64,000 nucleotides of DNA from an uncultured Collinsella sp. (GTDB lineage Bacteria; Actinomycetota; Coriobacteriia; Coriobacteriales; Coriobacteriaceae). Each line of letters begins with the position of its first letter. The stretch's first letter is position 1. Location of the stretch: positions 1 to 64,000 of the forward strand of contig CAAEON010000054.1 in NCBI GenBank assembly GCA_900757615.1, written 5' to 3'. Positions 23,819 through 33,228 of this stretch are shown here, one piece after another. Below the pieces are notes generated by a model that made no database searches, was not told the DNA's origin, and saw nothing but the letters and a program-made list of their open reading frames with translations. Both the position numbers and the translations under genes were made by a program.

Positions 23819-25015
23819 TTACATAAGTGAATCGGAAGACGGCAGGAATGGAGACGCCAGCGCCGTCGCGCCAAACAAAACCGCGCACCCAAATAGAAGC
23901 GTTTCATAGCTCTCGCCAATGCAGAAGGAGAGGGCCACGGGAATCAAAAACGTAAGCCCCAGCGAAACGGTGCTCACCACGCCACCGGCACTTCCTGCAA
24001 GCCCCTCGCGCACCTCGGGCAACATGTAGGGTAGCGACTGAACGACCGGACCGGCGACGGCAGTCGAAGCGCCAATCGCAAACATGAGCCCGACAGAAGG
24101 CTGAGAGACAAAAGCCTCTCCGGCCCACATAAGGGCACTCCCCGCCATTGCGGCGATGGCCATAAACACGCGATAGTCGCCAAATTGCGCTCGCGCGTAG
24201 GGACCGGCCACGCTGCCGACAATCGACCCAAGCGTCACGAAAGAGGCAAGAAGCCCGGCGACCTGGGGTTCGGTTGAAACCTCAAGTGCCGAGACAAGAT
24301 AACCCGAGTACGCCGTAGCCGATGCAAGGGCGACTCCAAGCAGTATCGCCACGAGCCAAACCATCGGCATCTTGATTACCGTCGCAAACGCACTTGCCGA
24401 CGACGAAGCAGGCTCCGCACCCTGAACGCCAAGGCCATCTGCAGCCTGCAGAACATCTGCCGATGGCGCAACCAGCAGCCACAGCAATCCAAACACGGCA
24501 AATAAAACGGCAGCAAGGGCATATGCTCGTCCGGGCGTTGCAAAGAGAGGAGAGGTTGCAAGCGAGCAGGCGATTCCGCCCGACCCCGCAGCGTAGAACC
24601 ATCCCATGGCCCTATCGGTTTCTCCGCCAAAAGTGGAACCAAGCACTTTTAGAACGATGGCATTCACGACGCATGGCGCCGCGCCCAGAAGCATGGTCGC
24701 CGTGAACAGCGTCGCAAACGATGCGCACTCCGCGCGAGCAGCCGCTGCAATTGCAGAAATCGCCGATGCGATGAATACGAGCACCTTCACGCCATATCGA
24801 TCGGCGCAAACGCCGACAGGCATGCCGAATACAACGGCAGGAACAAACGGGGCAAACAGGACGGCTGAAAACTCGGCCGAGGTCAGATGCAGGTCCGACA
24901 CAACCAGATGTGCCAATCCCGACACCTGATACTGCGCGTAGTTCGCAGCAAACACGATGCCGCACACCACAAACAGCAGGGCATATTTTTCGACCGTCCC
25001 TTTGCTCACGTTCAT
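23819..25015 (-). CDS. MFS transporter (second of the operon)
   Basis: A 398-residue major-facilitator protein with about twelve hydrophobic helices. The N-terminal segment NYAQYQVSGLAHLVV and the following loop GMPVGVCADRYGVK (MFS motif A) resemble those of the MFS protein encoded at 26673-27884, so the two are paralogues. It follows the amidohydrolase gene with almost no gap. The start is uncertain among GTG 25018, ATG 25015 and GTG 25009. The substrate is unknown; by context it is the amidohydrolase's substrate or product. Confidence 0.8.
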   Translation of the reverse strand: MNVSKGTVEKYALLFVVCGIVFAANYAQYQVSGLAHLVVSDLHLTSAEFSAVLFAPFVPAVVFGMPVGVCADRYGVKVLVFIASAISAIAAAARAECASFATLFTATMLLGAAPCVVNAIVLKVLGSTFGGETDRAMGWFYAAGSGGIACSLATSPLFATPGRAYALAAVLFAVFGLLWLLVAPSADVLQAADGLGVQGAEPASSSASAFATVIKMPMVWLVAILLGVALASATAYSGYLVSALEVSTEPQVAGLLASFVTLGSIVGSVAGPYARAQFGDYRVFMAIAAMAGSALMWAGEAFVSQPSVGLMFAIGASTAVAGPVVQSLPYMLPEVREGLAGSAGGVVSTVSLGLTFLIPVALSFCIGESYETLLFGCAVLFGATALASPFLPSSDSLM

Positions 25016-25023
25016 CACCCTAT

Positions 25024-26670
25024 CTATGCTTCATCCTTGCGATAGACGACGCGTCCGTTAAAGATCGTCGTCTCGACTTCGAGATCGCGAAGCGCCATCG
25101 GGTTCATTTCAAACGGATTGCCCGACAGGATGACGATATCGGCAAGCTTGCCGGCGGCAAGGCTGCCCAAACGGCGCTCAAAGCCCTCGACATATGCTGA
25201 GCCGAGCGTGTGCGCTTGCAGCGTCTCGCCGAGCGTCAGGGCATTCTCGCGGAAGTATCCCTCCGCCGGGTGCCCGTCAAACTCGCTACGCGTCACCGCA
25301 GCATACACGGTATCGATAGGATCGATTGACATCACCGCAGGCCAGTCAGTACCAAGCCCTAAGTGGATTCCGCCATCGGCCTCTTCCCTATAGCGCCACA
25401 TGTGGCTCATGCGCTCTTCGCCAAGAGACTCCTCGTACACGCCCTGCCCAAGGCCTCCGATGGGATGCTGCGGCTGAATCGCAGCATTAATGCCCAGGCG
25501 CTTCATGCGAGCAATATCCTCGAGCTTCAGGTTATCTGTATGCTCGATAGCAAAACGCGCCCCCTTGTTGCCGCACACCTCCTCGACACGCTCGACGGCA
25601 TCGATAATCATCGTGGCAGACGCATCGCCGATGGCATGGATACGAACATCGAAGCCATTCTGGCTGGCCTCGAGCATCATGCGGTCAAGCGTCTCCTGGT
25701 TGCATGCCGGTTCGCCGCGAAAGTCCTTCCCCGTCGGAGCGTTAAGATACGGCTCGTGCATATAGGCCGTGTACGCCTCGGGACAGCCGTCCAAAATGTA
25801 CTTGAGGCCTGCCATGCGCACGCGCTCGCCGTGATGACGCACACGCAGGGCCTGCGACTCTGACATCGGAGCGTCGAGCGCAGAATAGTAGCTAATACGC
25901 AGCGTACTCAGGTCCTCGCTCGCCAGACGGTCATAGATGTCGTACACGCCGGGCGTGGTCACGCCCAAAGGATACATATCACCGATCGAAGTTATGCCGA
26001 GCTTGTTGAACTTGCGCATCGACTTGAGCAACGACGCATCAAGGTCCGGTTTGTTGAGCACAACATCGAGCAAGATGTTCGTCGCCTGGGGCTCGGACAG
26101 AAAGCCATTGGGCTCGCCGTTGTCAAAGTGGCGGATAAGGCCACCTTCAGGCGTCGGGGTATTGCGGTCGATACCGACCGCCCTGAGCGCGGCGGTATTG
26201 CACCACACCACGTGCATCGAAAAGTCTGAGAGCACGATCGGGCGGTCGATATCGAGCGCATCGAGGCTGCGGCAATCAGGGTCAGTCGGGTTTTCCCACG
26301 CGGGCGAATACCAACCCTGACCGTAAATCCACGGATTGTCAGGATGCTCGGCGGCAAACTTGGCAACAGCATCCACACAAGCCCGCTCGCTCGGCAGAAA
26401 CATCAGATCGCAACAGAAGTCTTCATCCTTCTGGATTGAACCAAGCGCAAAATGCATGTGTGAATCGTTGAATCCGGGCATGACCAGTTTGTTGCCGGCG
26501 TCAATAACCTCAGTATCGGGACCGATAAACGGCTGCACCTTATCGGGAGAGCCCACGGCCACAATCTCGCTGCCGCGAACTGCAACGCACCCAGCGCGAG
26601 GCTCAAGTTCCTCGGCAGTAAACAACGCCGTCGTCTTGAGGACGATATCAGCGGGAACTACCGCCTCCAT
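25024..26670 (-). CDS. amidohydrolase 3 family (YtcJ-like) metal-dependent hydrolase
   Basis: A 548-residue TIM-barrel hydrolase. The first metal site is NDSHMHFALGS; RIHAIGDAS and IEHTDNL supply later ligands; GLGTDWPAV holds the conserved Asp. The C-terminal LAAGKLADIVILSGNPF closes the small beta domain. YtcJ-type enzymes act on amides, carbamates or related bonds in small molecules, and the substrate here is unknown. The gene starts two bases after the stop of the first MFS gene and is followed within ten bases by the second, so it is the enzyme of a transporter-hydrolase-transporter operon. Confidence 0.87.
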   Translation of the reverse strand: MEAVVPADIVLKTTALFTAEELEPRAGCVAVRGSEIVAVGSPDKVQPFIGPDTEVIDAGNKLVMPGFNDSHMHFALGSIQKDEDFCCDLMFLPSERACVDAVAKFAAEHPDNPWIYGQGWYSPAWENPTDPDCRSLDALDIDRPIVLSDFSMHVVWCNTAALRAVGIDRNTPTPEGGLIRHFDNGEPNGFLSEPQATNILLDVVLNKPDLDASLLKSMRKFNKLGITSIGDMYPLGVTTPGVYDIYDRLASEDLSTLRISYYSALDAPMSESQALRVRHHGERVRMAGLKYILDGCPEAYTAYMHEPYLNAPTGKDFRGEPACNQETLDRMMLEASQNGFDVRIHAIGDASATMIIDAVERVEEVCGNKGARFAIEHTDNLKLEDIARMKRLGINAAIQPQHPIGGLGQGVYEESLGEERMSHMWRYREEADGGIHLGLGTDWPAVMSIDPIDTVYAAVTRSEFDGHPAEGYFRENALTLGETLQAHTLGSAYVEGFERRLGSLAAGKLADIVILSGNPFEMNPMALRDLEVETTIFNGRVVYRKDEA

Positions 26671-26672
26671 GG

Positions 26673-27884
26673 CTACTCACTATCCTTAGCGGCGGCAGCC
26701 TGCATGGCCTTGCGACCGAGCTCGGGCAGGAAGAAAACCGGAACCACGGAAAGCAGGAAGCAGAGGCTCTCGAGACCCATGTTCACAGTGTAGTCGGCAC
26801 CAGCAACGGCAGAGATACCGATGGGCAGGAAATAACTCATGAGCAGGGAGATGGTGCCCACGATACCGCCAGCGGAACCAGCATACTTATCACCAATCTC
26901 GGGAAGGAGAACAGGCATGGACTGCATGATCGGGCCGTTGATGGCGGTAAAGAAGCCATTGATGACCAAAATCGTCCACAGAAGGAAGCCGACCGGGGTG
27001 TACCACGTCACGAACATCGATATGGCACCGACGAGAGTAGTGACGATGAGAAAACCCTTGAACTTTCCAAGCTTATCGCAGAACGCAGGCCCAACGATGC
27101 AGCCGAAAAAGCTGCCAACGGTAACAATTGCGGCCATGAAACCAGCAGTGGCGACGTCTATGCCCTTGCCAAGCTGAAGCGCCTGAGGCAGGAAACCGGC
27201 ATAGGCAGTGGTAGAGGCAAGTCCAAAACCGACGCCGATGGAGATTAGCCACACGCCAGGACTCTTGATAGCAACCTTGAGGTAGTCGAGCACGGGCTCG
27301 GGCTCGGGGAGCGATTGCCCCTCGGGCACATCTCGGTCAAGCACGATCCAAAGAACCCAGGAGATGGTCATGACGACAGCAGCGACCATATAAGAGTTAA
27401 AGACGCTGCCGAACAAGCCAGCACAGATCTGAGCGACAACGATGGCAACGCACGAAGCCGCGTAGAACAAGCCCATGGCGAAACCAGTCTGTTCACGAAA
27501 CCAGGTGCCGAGCACCTTGATGAGGTTGGCGTTGAGTGCCGAGATTCCCATGCCAATCAGGAACATCGATGCCATCTGCATCGTGAACGAATCGAGCGTA
27601 AAGCAACGGAGAAAACCGCCGGCAACCGAAATTGCGGTGCAAACCGTGACAACTTTCTTAGAGCCGATACGGTCACCAAGGGCACCCAGCGGAATTGAGA
27701 AGAAAACGGCGGTAAGCATAGGAACGAGGAACAGCATCGAAAAGCCGACGGTATCGATATTGAGCATAGGCATGACCTCGACGGCGAGTGCTGAGACCTG
27801 GTACTGCATGTAGTTAGCCATAAAGCACAGCAAGCAAACGACTGAAACAATCGCCCAACGCCATGAAGGAAGCTTCTCTTCCAT
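26673..27884 (-). CDS. MFS transporter (first of the operon)
   Basis: A 403-residue major-facilitator protein with about twelve helices; NYMQYQVSALAVEVM and SIPLGALGDRIGSKK (motif A) are visible near the N-terminus. AAAGGAG precedes the ATG. It opens the operon and faces a divergent LuxR-type regulator gene 200 bases away. It is a paralogue of the MFS protein at the other end of the operon. Confidence 0.85.
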   Translation of the reverse strand: MEEKLPSWRWAIVSVVCLLCFMANYMQYQVSALAVEVMPMLNIDTVGFSMLFLVPMLTAVFFSIPLGALGDRIGSKKVVTVCTAISVAGGFLRCFTLDSFTMQMASMFLIGMGISALNANLIKVLGTWFREQTGFAMGLFYAASCVAIVVAQICAGLFGSVFNSYMVAAVVMTISWVLWIVLDRDVPEGQSLPEPEPVLDYLKVAIKSPGVWLISIGVGFGLASTTAYAGFLPQALQLGKGIDVATAGFMAAIVTVGSFFGCIVGPAFCDKLGKFKGFLIVTTLVGAISMFVTWYTPVGFLLWTILVINGFFTAINGPIMQSMPVLLPEIGDKYAGSAGGIVGTISLLMSYFLPIGISAVAGADYTVNMGLESLCFLLSVVPVFFLPELGRKAMQAAAAKDSE

Positions 27885-28085
27885 GATGACTCCTTTAATA
27901 AGTCGGAATAATCAAACAGCTTGGAGAACCGGGCCCTGGCTCTTAGGTATTCATATTTTGCGATTGGCCCCTCACCGAAACCATTCGGCTAACGGCTTAT
28001 CATCATTCGAAAAAAGGAGTAGTATCTCTACGCAAATTAACTAAAATGCCAGCTAAACCACTACGCAATCTCATCGGAGGTCATC

Positions 28086-28868
28086 TTGAGCTTTTTGTCC
28101 GATTCTGAATGGCTCTGCTTAAACGATCTCGTGCTTTCGATTAATTCCATCGACAGCGACCGCGAGTTTCGCTCGACCGTCCTCAAAAAGCTGCGTTTTC
28201 TCATCCCCTACGAGTCGGCTGCATTTTTCCTGAGCGACCTTTCCAGGGATCTCGTATCCACCCCGCAAGAATGGAAAACGCGCGTCTTTCTTGACCCTCT
28301 TGGCATCGATGTCCCCGCTGGGATGCTCGAGCTCTACACCGAAAAGTACTGGCAGCAGGACATGATCGTCGCCCACCGCAATCTTACGCGCTCGACGGTG
28401 CTGCGCGAGTCCGATCAGCTCAGCCCTGGCGATATCGACAGCAGTTATATGAAGGATTATCTTGGCGGCCGCCACGTCGTCAACGTCAGTTTCTTTAATG
28501 ACGAGGGCTTTTTGGGATCGCTCAATCTTAATCGCAAGAAAGAAGAGGGTGACTTTAGCGATCGTGAAGTTCAAATCCTTGAGCTCATCGAACCGCACCT
28601 CACGAACCGACTATCAAAATGGCGTGTACGCGCCGACCGCAGTTCGTCTGAAATCGTATTTGCTCACGACTACGATGTCTCAGCGCGCGAAATCGATGTG
28701 TGTCGTTGCGTGTTATCGGGCATGGACAACGCGGCCATCGCCGAAGAGCTCTCCATCAGCACTGGCACCGTTAAAAAGCATCTGGAGAACATCTTTCGAA
28801 AAACGCGGGTCAATAGCCGTGTTGGGCTTATGGCGCTCCTTCAGCAGTACACGGCGCTCAAACAGTAA
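28086..28868 (+). CDS. LuxR-family transcriptional regulator
   Basis: A 260-residue soluble regulator. The N-terminal 180 residues look like a GAF/PAS-type sensor (FRSTVLKKLRFLIPYESAAFFL). The LuxR HTH is at about 200-255 (VSAREIDVCRCVLSGMDNAAI and STGTVKKHLENIFRKTRV). Translation starts at TTG (28086), supported by GGAGG five bases upstream. It is divergent from the MFS/amidohydrolase operon, its most likely target. Confidence 0.87.
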   Translation: MSFLSDSEWLCLNDLVLSINSIDSDREFRSTVLKKLRFLIPYESAAFFLSDLSRDLVSTPQEWKTRVFLDPLGIDVPAGMLELYTEKYWQQDMIVAHRNLTRSTVLRESDQLSPGDIDSSYMKDYLGGRHVVNVSFFNDEGFLGSLNLNRKKEEGDFSDREVQILELIEPHLTNRLSKWRVRADRSSSEIVFAHDYDVSAREIDVCRCVLSGMDNAAIAEELSISTGTVKKHLENIFRKTRVNSRVGLMALLQQYTALKQ

Positions 28869-28893
28869 GCCCGATCTCGCCCCACGAACCCCA

Positions 28894-30537
28894 TCACGCC
28901 CTATAGAACACGTTGTCGGCAAAGAAGTCGGCCGGGGGCTCCATGCAGGCAATCTCGCCGTCAAACATCATGGCGACGTCGTCGGCTACCTGCTCGGCAA
29001 AGTCCAAATCGTGCGTAGCCATGATGACGGTGCCGCCAGCCTTCGCATGGTCACGCAGGGCGCGGGCGATGATGCGGCGGCTGGCCAGGTCCAGACCCTT
29101 GGTGGGCTCATCGAGCAATAGCAGTTCGGGGCCGATTAGCAGTAGCTTTGCCAACGCAAGCAGTTGGCGCTGTCCGCCCGAAAGGTCATAGGGGTGGCGT
29201 TCCCCTAAGCCCGCGAGCCCCAGACTCACCGCGCGCTCCCGCGCCATATCCTCGCCGTACCCGCAGGTCGAAGCCCATTCCATCAGCTCGTCGCGCACCG
29301 TCTCGGCAACCAACAACGCCTTGGGATTCTGAGGCAGCAGCGCCGCCGATGCCGCCCCACGCACCATGCGCCCACGCTGCAACTTGACCGTTTTGGCCAG
29401 GATCGAGAGCATCGTCGACTTGCCGCAGCCGTTTCCGCCCACAATCGCATGCACCGCGCCAGCCAAAAACGCCGCATCGAGTCCGCGCAGCACCCAGCCA
29501 GACGCCCGATCGTAGCGAAACCAGCTTCCTGCCAAGGTGGTAGCCGACCCAGCGTACATTTTCGGGAATATTCTGCATCCATCGGCACGCGATGGCACCT
29601 CCGAGCCGTCCTGCGGCAGAAGTTGCTCCTCAAATTCAGCCGATTTGTCCGGTTTCAGTCCCTTTTTCACGCCCGGAGCGTCCGCGCGTGGGTCCAAAGA
29701 GCCCTGCTGGTCACCGACAGTGCTGAAAATTCCGTTTTTTGCACGCCGCGAGCCACCCCACCCTGGCACCTCGCCAGAAAAGAGTTCTTCACGATGCCCC
29801 AAGGAGGCAATGTCGGCCACCTCGCGCACGCGACCGCCCTCAATCCGGTACGCACACGTCGCATACTCGAGCATCGGTCTCGGTTGATGCGTCGCCACAA
29901 CAACCGTGCAGCCCAGCTCACGGTTCACGCGAAACAGCGCGTGCAGAAAATTCTTCTCGGCAACGGGATCGAGCTGAGACGTGGGCTCGTCGAGCAGCAG
30001 CACGCGCGGGCGTAGCGTCAGAACGGCCGCCAACGACAGCAACTGTTTGCGACCACCCGAAAGCGTGTCAGTATCGCGGTGAAGCCAATCTTCCAGCCCA
30101 AAGAAATAGCTGGTCTCAGCTACGCGACGGCGCATCTCGTCGCGCGACACACCCAGATTCTCTAGGCCAAACGCCATCTCGTGCCACACGGTTTCGCACA
30201 CGATCTGGTTCTCGGGATCCTGGAACACATAACCCACGCGCTCCGCCGATGCCCGCACGTCCATGTCGGCGACGGGCTCGCCCAGCACGCGCAGCTCGCC
30301 GGAGCGCGTACCCGCCGGAGCGATCTCGGGCTTGAGCAGCGACAGCAGCGTCGATTTGCCCGACCCGGTACCGCCAACAAGCAGCGCAAACGCACCTTGG
30401 GAAACACGCCAATCAAGTCCCTCGAGCACCGGTGCCTCGGCCCCGGGATAGGCAAAACTAAGGCCTCGCACCTCAATCGCCGGCGCGGCCGAGCCATATG
30501 CCACACCCGCCGCCGAGCTCCTATCAAACCGAGCCAT
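28894..30537 (-). CDS. ECF transporter ATPase with two fused ABC domains (EcfA-EcfA')
   Basis: A 547-residue protein with two complete ABC ATPase domains. Domain 1 (about 15-240) has GGTGSGKSTLL, LSGGRKQLLSL and LLLDEPTSQLD. Domain 2 (about 345-540) has GGNGCGKSTML, LSGGQRQLLAL and LLLDEPTKGLD. A poorly conserved linker of about 100 residues separates them. It energises vitamin or metal uptake together with EcfT, encoded just upstream with a four-base ATGA overlap. No S component lies in this operon; the S-like protein at 22483-23181 could use it. Confidence 0.9.
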   Translation of the reverse strand: MARFDRSSAAGVAYGSAAPAIEVRGLSFAYPGAEAPVLEGLDWRVSQGAFALLVGGTGSGKSTLLSLLKPEIAPAGTRSGELRVLGEPVADMDVRASAERVGYVFQDPENQIVCETVWHEMAFGLENLGVSRDEMRRRVAETSYFFGLEDWLHRDTDTLSGGRKQLLSLAAVLTLRPRVLLLDEPTSQLDPVAEKNFLHALFRVNRELGCTVVVATHQPRPMLEYATCAYRIEGGRVREVADIASLGHREELFSGEVPGWGGSRRAKNGIFSTVGDQQGSLDPRADAPGVKKGLKPDKSAEFEEQLLPQDGSEVPSRADGCRIFPKMYAGSATTLAGSWFRYDRASGWVLRGLDAAFLAGAVHAIVGGNGCGKSTMLSILAKTVKLQRGRMVRGAASAALLPQNPKALLVAETVRDELMEWASTCGYGEDMARERAVSLGLAGLGERHPYDLSGGQRQLLALAKLLLIGPELLLLDEPTKGLDLASRRIIARALRDHAKAGGTVIMATHDLDFAEQVADDVAMMFDGEIACMEPPADFFADNVFYRA

Positions 30538-31430
30538 CAGCCAAACCTCTTCTCATCAATCGCATGCAACGCGCAAGGCAGCACCATCCAGGCAGCGTAC
30601 ACGACATAGCCCGGCCACGGCGCCGGCACCGAGAGCTGCGGATAAAACGAATACTGCGTCGTCGCGGTCCACGCCACTGCCGCCGTGGCCACGCCAAACA
30701 ACGCAAGCCCAACCAGCGCGGCAACGTCGCTGCGCCCCAGTCGATACCGCGCATACGTCGTACGACGCGTCGCGGCACCCCACCCGCGCGAGCGCATCGC
30801 GTCCGCGCGCTCCAGCGAATCTTCCATGCCCCAGCCCATCAACACACTCGATGCCCGCAAACGCGAACGCACGGGGTCGGCCGGCGCGCGGCCCGGCACA
30901 TCAATCGCATCCTGCACCGCCAGCACCGTACGACCGCGGCGCAAAAACTGCGGGATAAGCCTCATGCACATCGAGATCATGAGCGCAATCACCGGTGCGG
31001 CATTACCCAGCAGCGCGAGCACCTTGTCGTATTCGAGCATCGACGCCGCGGCCTCAAACCACAGCACGCTCGCCACGAACAGCCCGCCCATGCACAGGCC
31101 GTATACCATGCTCTCCAGATACACCGCGCGCATACCAATACGGAACAGCTCCGTCGAGCCCGAGGCGCTAAACAGCGGATTGACCAGCGCAACAATCAAA
31201 ATCACCGGCAGCTGCCAGCGGAGTGCGCCCAGCGTGCGGGCAGCCCCACGCGTCGCAAATCCATACGCCAGCCCGCCCGCAAGTGACAGCGCAATCAGCA
31301 CCGGCTGCATCGAGAACATAGTGAACCCCAGCGTCAGCACTATATAGAGTGCCGGCACAGCCGGATGCGACATCGAGAATGCCGCGACGGGCTCGCCGCC
31401 AAACTCCTCTCGTATGTTGTCCACGGGCAC
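30537..31430 (-). CDS. ecfT: ECF transporter transmembrane subunit EcfT
   Basis: A protein of about 297 residues with five to six hydrophobic segments and the typical EcfT cytoplasmic signature (PQFLRRGRTVLAVQDAIDVPG, then a second charged helix with RADAMRSRGWG). It couples the ATPases to S components. The start is uncertain: GTG at 31430 (AAGGG six bases upstream) or GTG at 31424. An upstream ATG at 31595 would add residues that overlap the divergent glmU leader and have no family similarity. The stop codon overlaps the ATPase start. Confidence 0.83.
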   Translation of the reverse strand: MPVDNIREEFGGEPVAAFSMSHPAVPALYIVLTLGFTMFSMQPVLIALSLAGGLAYGFATRGAARTLGALRWQLPVILIVALVNPLFSASGSTELFRIGMRAVYLESMVYGLCMGGLFVASVLWFEAAASMLEYDKVLALLGNAAPVIALMISMCMRLIPQFLRRGRTVLAVQDAIDVPGRAPADPVRSRLRASSVLMGWGMEDSLERADAMRSRGWGAATRRTTYARYRLGRSDVAALVGLALFGVATAAVAWTATTQYSFYPQLSVPAPWPGYVVYAAWMVLPCALHAIDEKRFG

Positions 31431-31623
31431 CCCCGTCCCTTCGCTCAAACAACAGCTCCGCAGCACCGCCAACGCCGCACACAAGCAGTGCAAACGCCAC
31501 GTCGGCGGCGCAAGCCTCAACCGCCGCAAACCAATCGTTACGCGCTCGTCATATGCCTGCGGTATCATATTGCGCCGTGTATCGTTTCCAAACACACGTC
31601 TCTATAACGTAACAGGAGATCAC

Positions 31624-33036
31624 ATGGACGCAACCGCAATTATCCTCGCTGCCGGCGAGGGCACCCGCATGAAGTCGAACCACTGCAAGGTTTCGCACAA
31701 GATCCTGGGTAAGCCCATGGTCCAGTGGATCGTCGACGCTACCATCAAGGCCGGCTGCAGCCGCGTCGTGGTTGTCATCGGCAGCCACGCCGACGAGATG
31801 CGCGCCCTCATCGGCGGCGCCTACGCCAACAGCGCCACCAAGGTCGAGTGCGTCGAGCAGACCGAGCGTCTGGGCACCGGTCACGCCGTGAAGGTCGCGC
31901 TCGAGGCCTGTGGCATCACCGAGGGTCCGGTCGTCGTGCTCAACGGCGATCTGCCGCTCATCACCGCCGACACCGTCGCCAAGTTCGCGCAAACCGTTGC
32001 CACCGGCGAGCTCGCCTGCACCGTCATGACCATGACCCCGCCCGATCCTTTCGGCTACGGCCGCATCAAGCTGGGCGCCGATGGTCAGATCGAGCGCATC
32101 ATCGAGCAGAAGGACTGCACGCCCGAGCAGGCCGCCACGCTGCTGGAGTGCAACGCCGGCTGCTACGCCTTTGACGGCGCGCAACTCGCCGCCCACATTA
32201 ACGAGATCGGCAACGACAACGCGCAATCCGAGTACTACCTGCCCGACATGCTCGAGATCCTCAAAGGCCACGGCCAGGCTGTCTCCATCTTCCACTGCGA
32301 CGACTACCGCGACGGCCTGGGCGTCAACAGCCGCATCCAGCTCGCACAGCTCACCGCCATCGCGCGCGACCGCATCAACGAGCACTGGATGGCAGAGGGC
32401 GTCACGTTCATCGACCCCACGCAGGCTTGGATCGGCCCCGACGCCACCATCGGCCGCGACACCGTCGTGTGGCCGCAAACGCACCTGATCGGCCACGTCA
32501 CTGTGGGCGAGGAGTGCCAGCTCGGCCCCAACAGCCGTCTCACCGACACCACCGTCGGCAGCGGCTGCACCATCGATGAGACCATCGCCATTGAGGCCGT
32601 CATCGAGAACGGCGTCGACTGCGGCCCGCGCGCCTACCTGCGCCCGGGCACCCACATGCTCGACGGTTCCAAGGCCGGCACGCACGTGGAGATCAAGAAG
32701 TCTACGATCGGCGAGGGCTCCAAGGTGCCGCACCTGTCCTACATCGGCGACACCACCATGGGCTCCGGCGTCAACGTGGGCGCGGGCTCCATCACCTGCA
32801 ACTACGATGGCGTGCACAAGCACAAGACCGTCATCGGCAAGGATGCCTTCATTGGCTCCGACACCATGATGGTCGCGCCCGCCCAGATCGGCGACGGCGC
32901 ACTCGTGGCCGCCGGCTCCGTCATCACCGAGCCGGTCCCGGCCGACGCACTTGGTCTGGGCCGCGCCCGTCAGGTAAATATTGAGGGCTGGGCCGCCGAT
33001 TACCGCCGCCGCCTGCACGAGGACGACGAGGTATAA
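31624..33036 (+). CDS. glmU: bifunctional UDP-GlcNAc pyrophosphorylase / GlcN-1-P acetyltransferase
   Basis: A 470-residue cytoplasmic enzyme making UDP-N-acetylglucosamine for peptidoglycan. The N-terminal uridyltransferase has AIILAAGEGTRMKSN, EQTERLGTGHAVKVA and VLNGDLPLI. The C-terminal acetyltransferase is a left-handed beta helix of hexapeptide repeats (IGPDATIGRDTVVWPQTHL) with AYLRPGTHM and the loop NYDGVHKHKTVIG. CAGGAG precedes the ATG. It is the first gene of a glmU-prs-pth cluster, an order common in Gram-positive bacteria. Confidence 0.96.
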   Translation: MDATAIILAAGEGTRMKSNHCKVSHKILGKPMVQWIVDATIKAGCSRVVVVIGSHADEMRALIGGAYANSATKVECVEQTERLGTGHAVKVALEACGITEGPVVVLNGDLPLITADTVAKFAQTVATGELACTVMTMTPPDPFGYGRIKLGADGQIERIIEQKDCTPEQAATLLECNAGCYAFDGAQLAAHINEIGNDNAQSEYYLPDMLEILKGHGQAVSIFHCDDYRDGLGVNSRIQLAQLTAIARDRINEHWMAEGVTFIDPTQAWIGPDATIGRDTVVWPQTHLIGHVTVGEECQLGPNSRLTDTTVGSGCTIDETIAIEAVIENGVDCGPRAYLRPGTHMLDGSKAGTHVEIKKSTIGEGSKVPHLSYIGDTTMGSGVNVGAGSITCNYDGVHKHKTVIGKDAFIGSDTMMVAPAQIGDGALVAAGSVITEPVPADALGLGRARQVNIEGWAADYRRRLHEDDEV

Positions 33037-33051
33037 CGTTTTACCAAGCAC

Positions 33052-33086
33052 AAAAGGAGCTGCTCCATGGGGGCGGCTCCTTTTTC
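33052..33086 (+). terminator. terminator of glmU
   Basis: Stem AAAGGAGCTGCTCC / GGGGGCGGCTCCTTT followed by TTTCT, starting 16 bases after the glmU stop codon. Confidence 0.85.
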
Positions 33087-33228
33087 TATCGTGACCTGCG
33101 CAACCGGATGAGTGGTCGGTTCGTGTCCGTTGGCGGTAAAGACGTTATCAGGACCCGATAAACCCCGCCGCGCGGTTACAATGCAACAAGGCATCTATAT
33201 GGCATTCGATGTATAAAGGAGAAGGGTA

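Noticed and set aside
31414..31623. N-terminal extension of GlmU
   Set aside because: The protein begins with the conserved AIILAAGEGTRM motif at the ATG at 31624, which has CAGGAG upstream; the extension overlaps the divergent ecfT leader.
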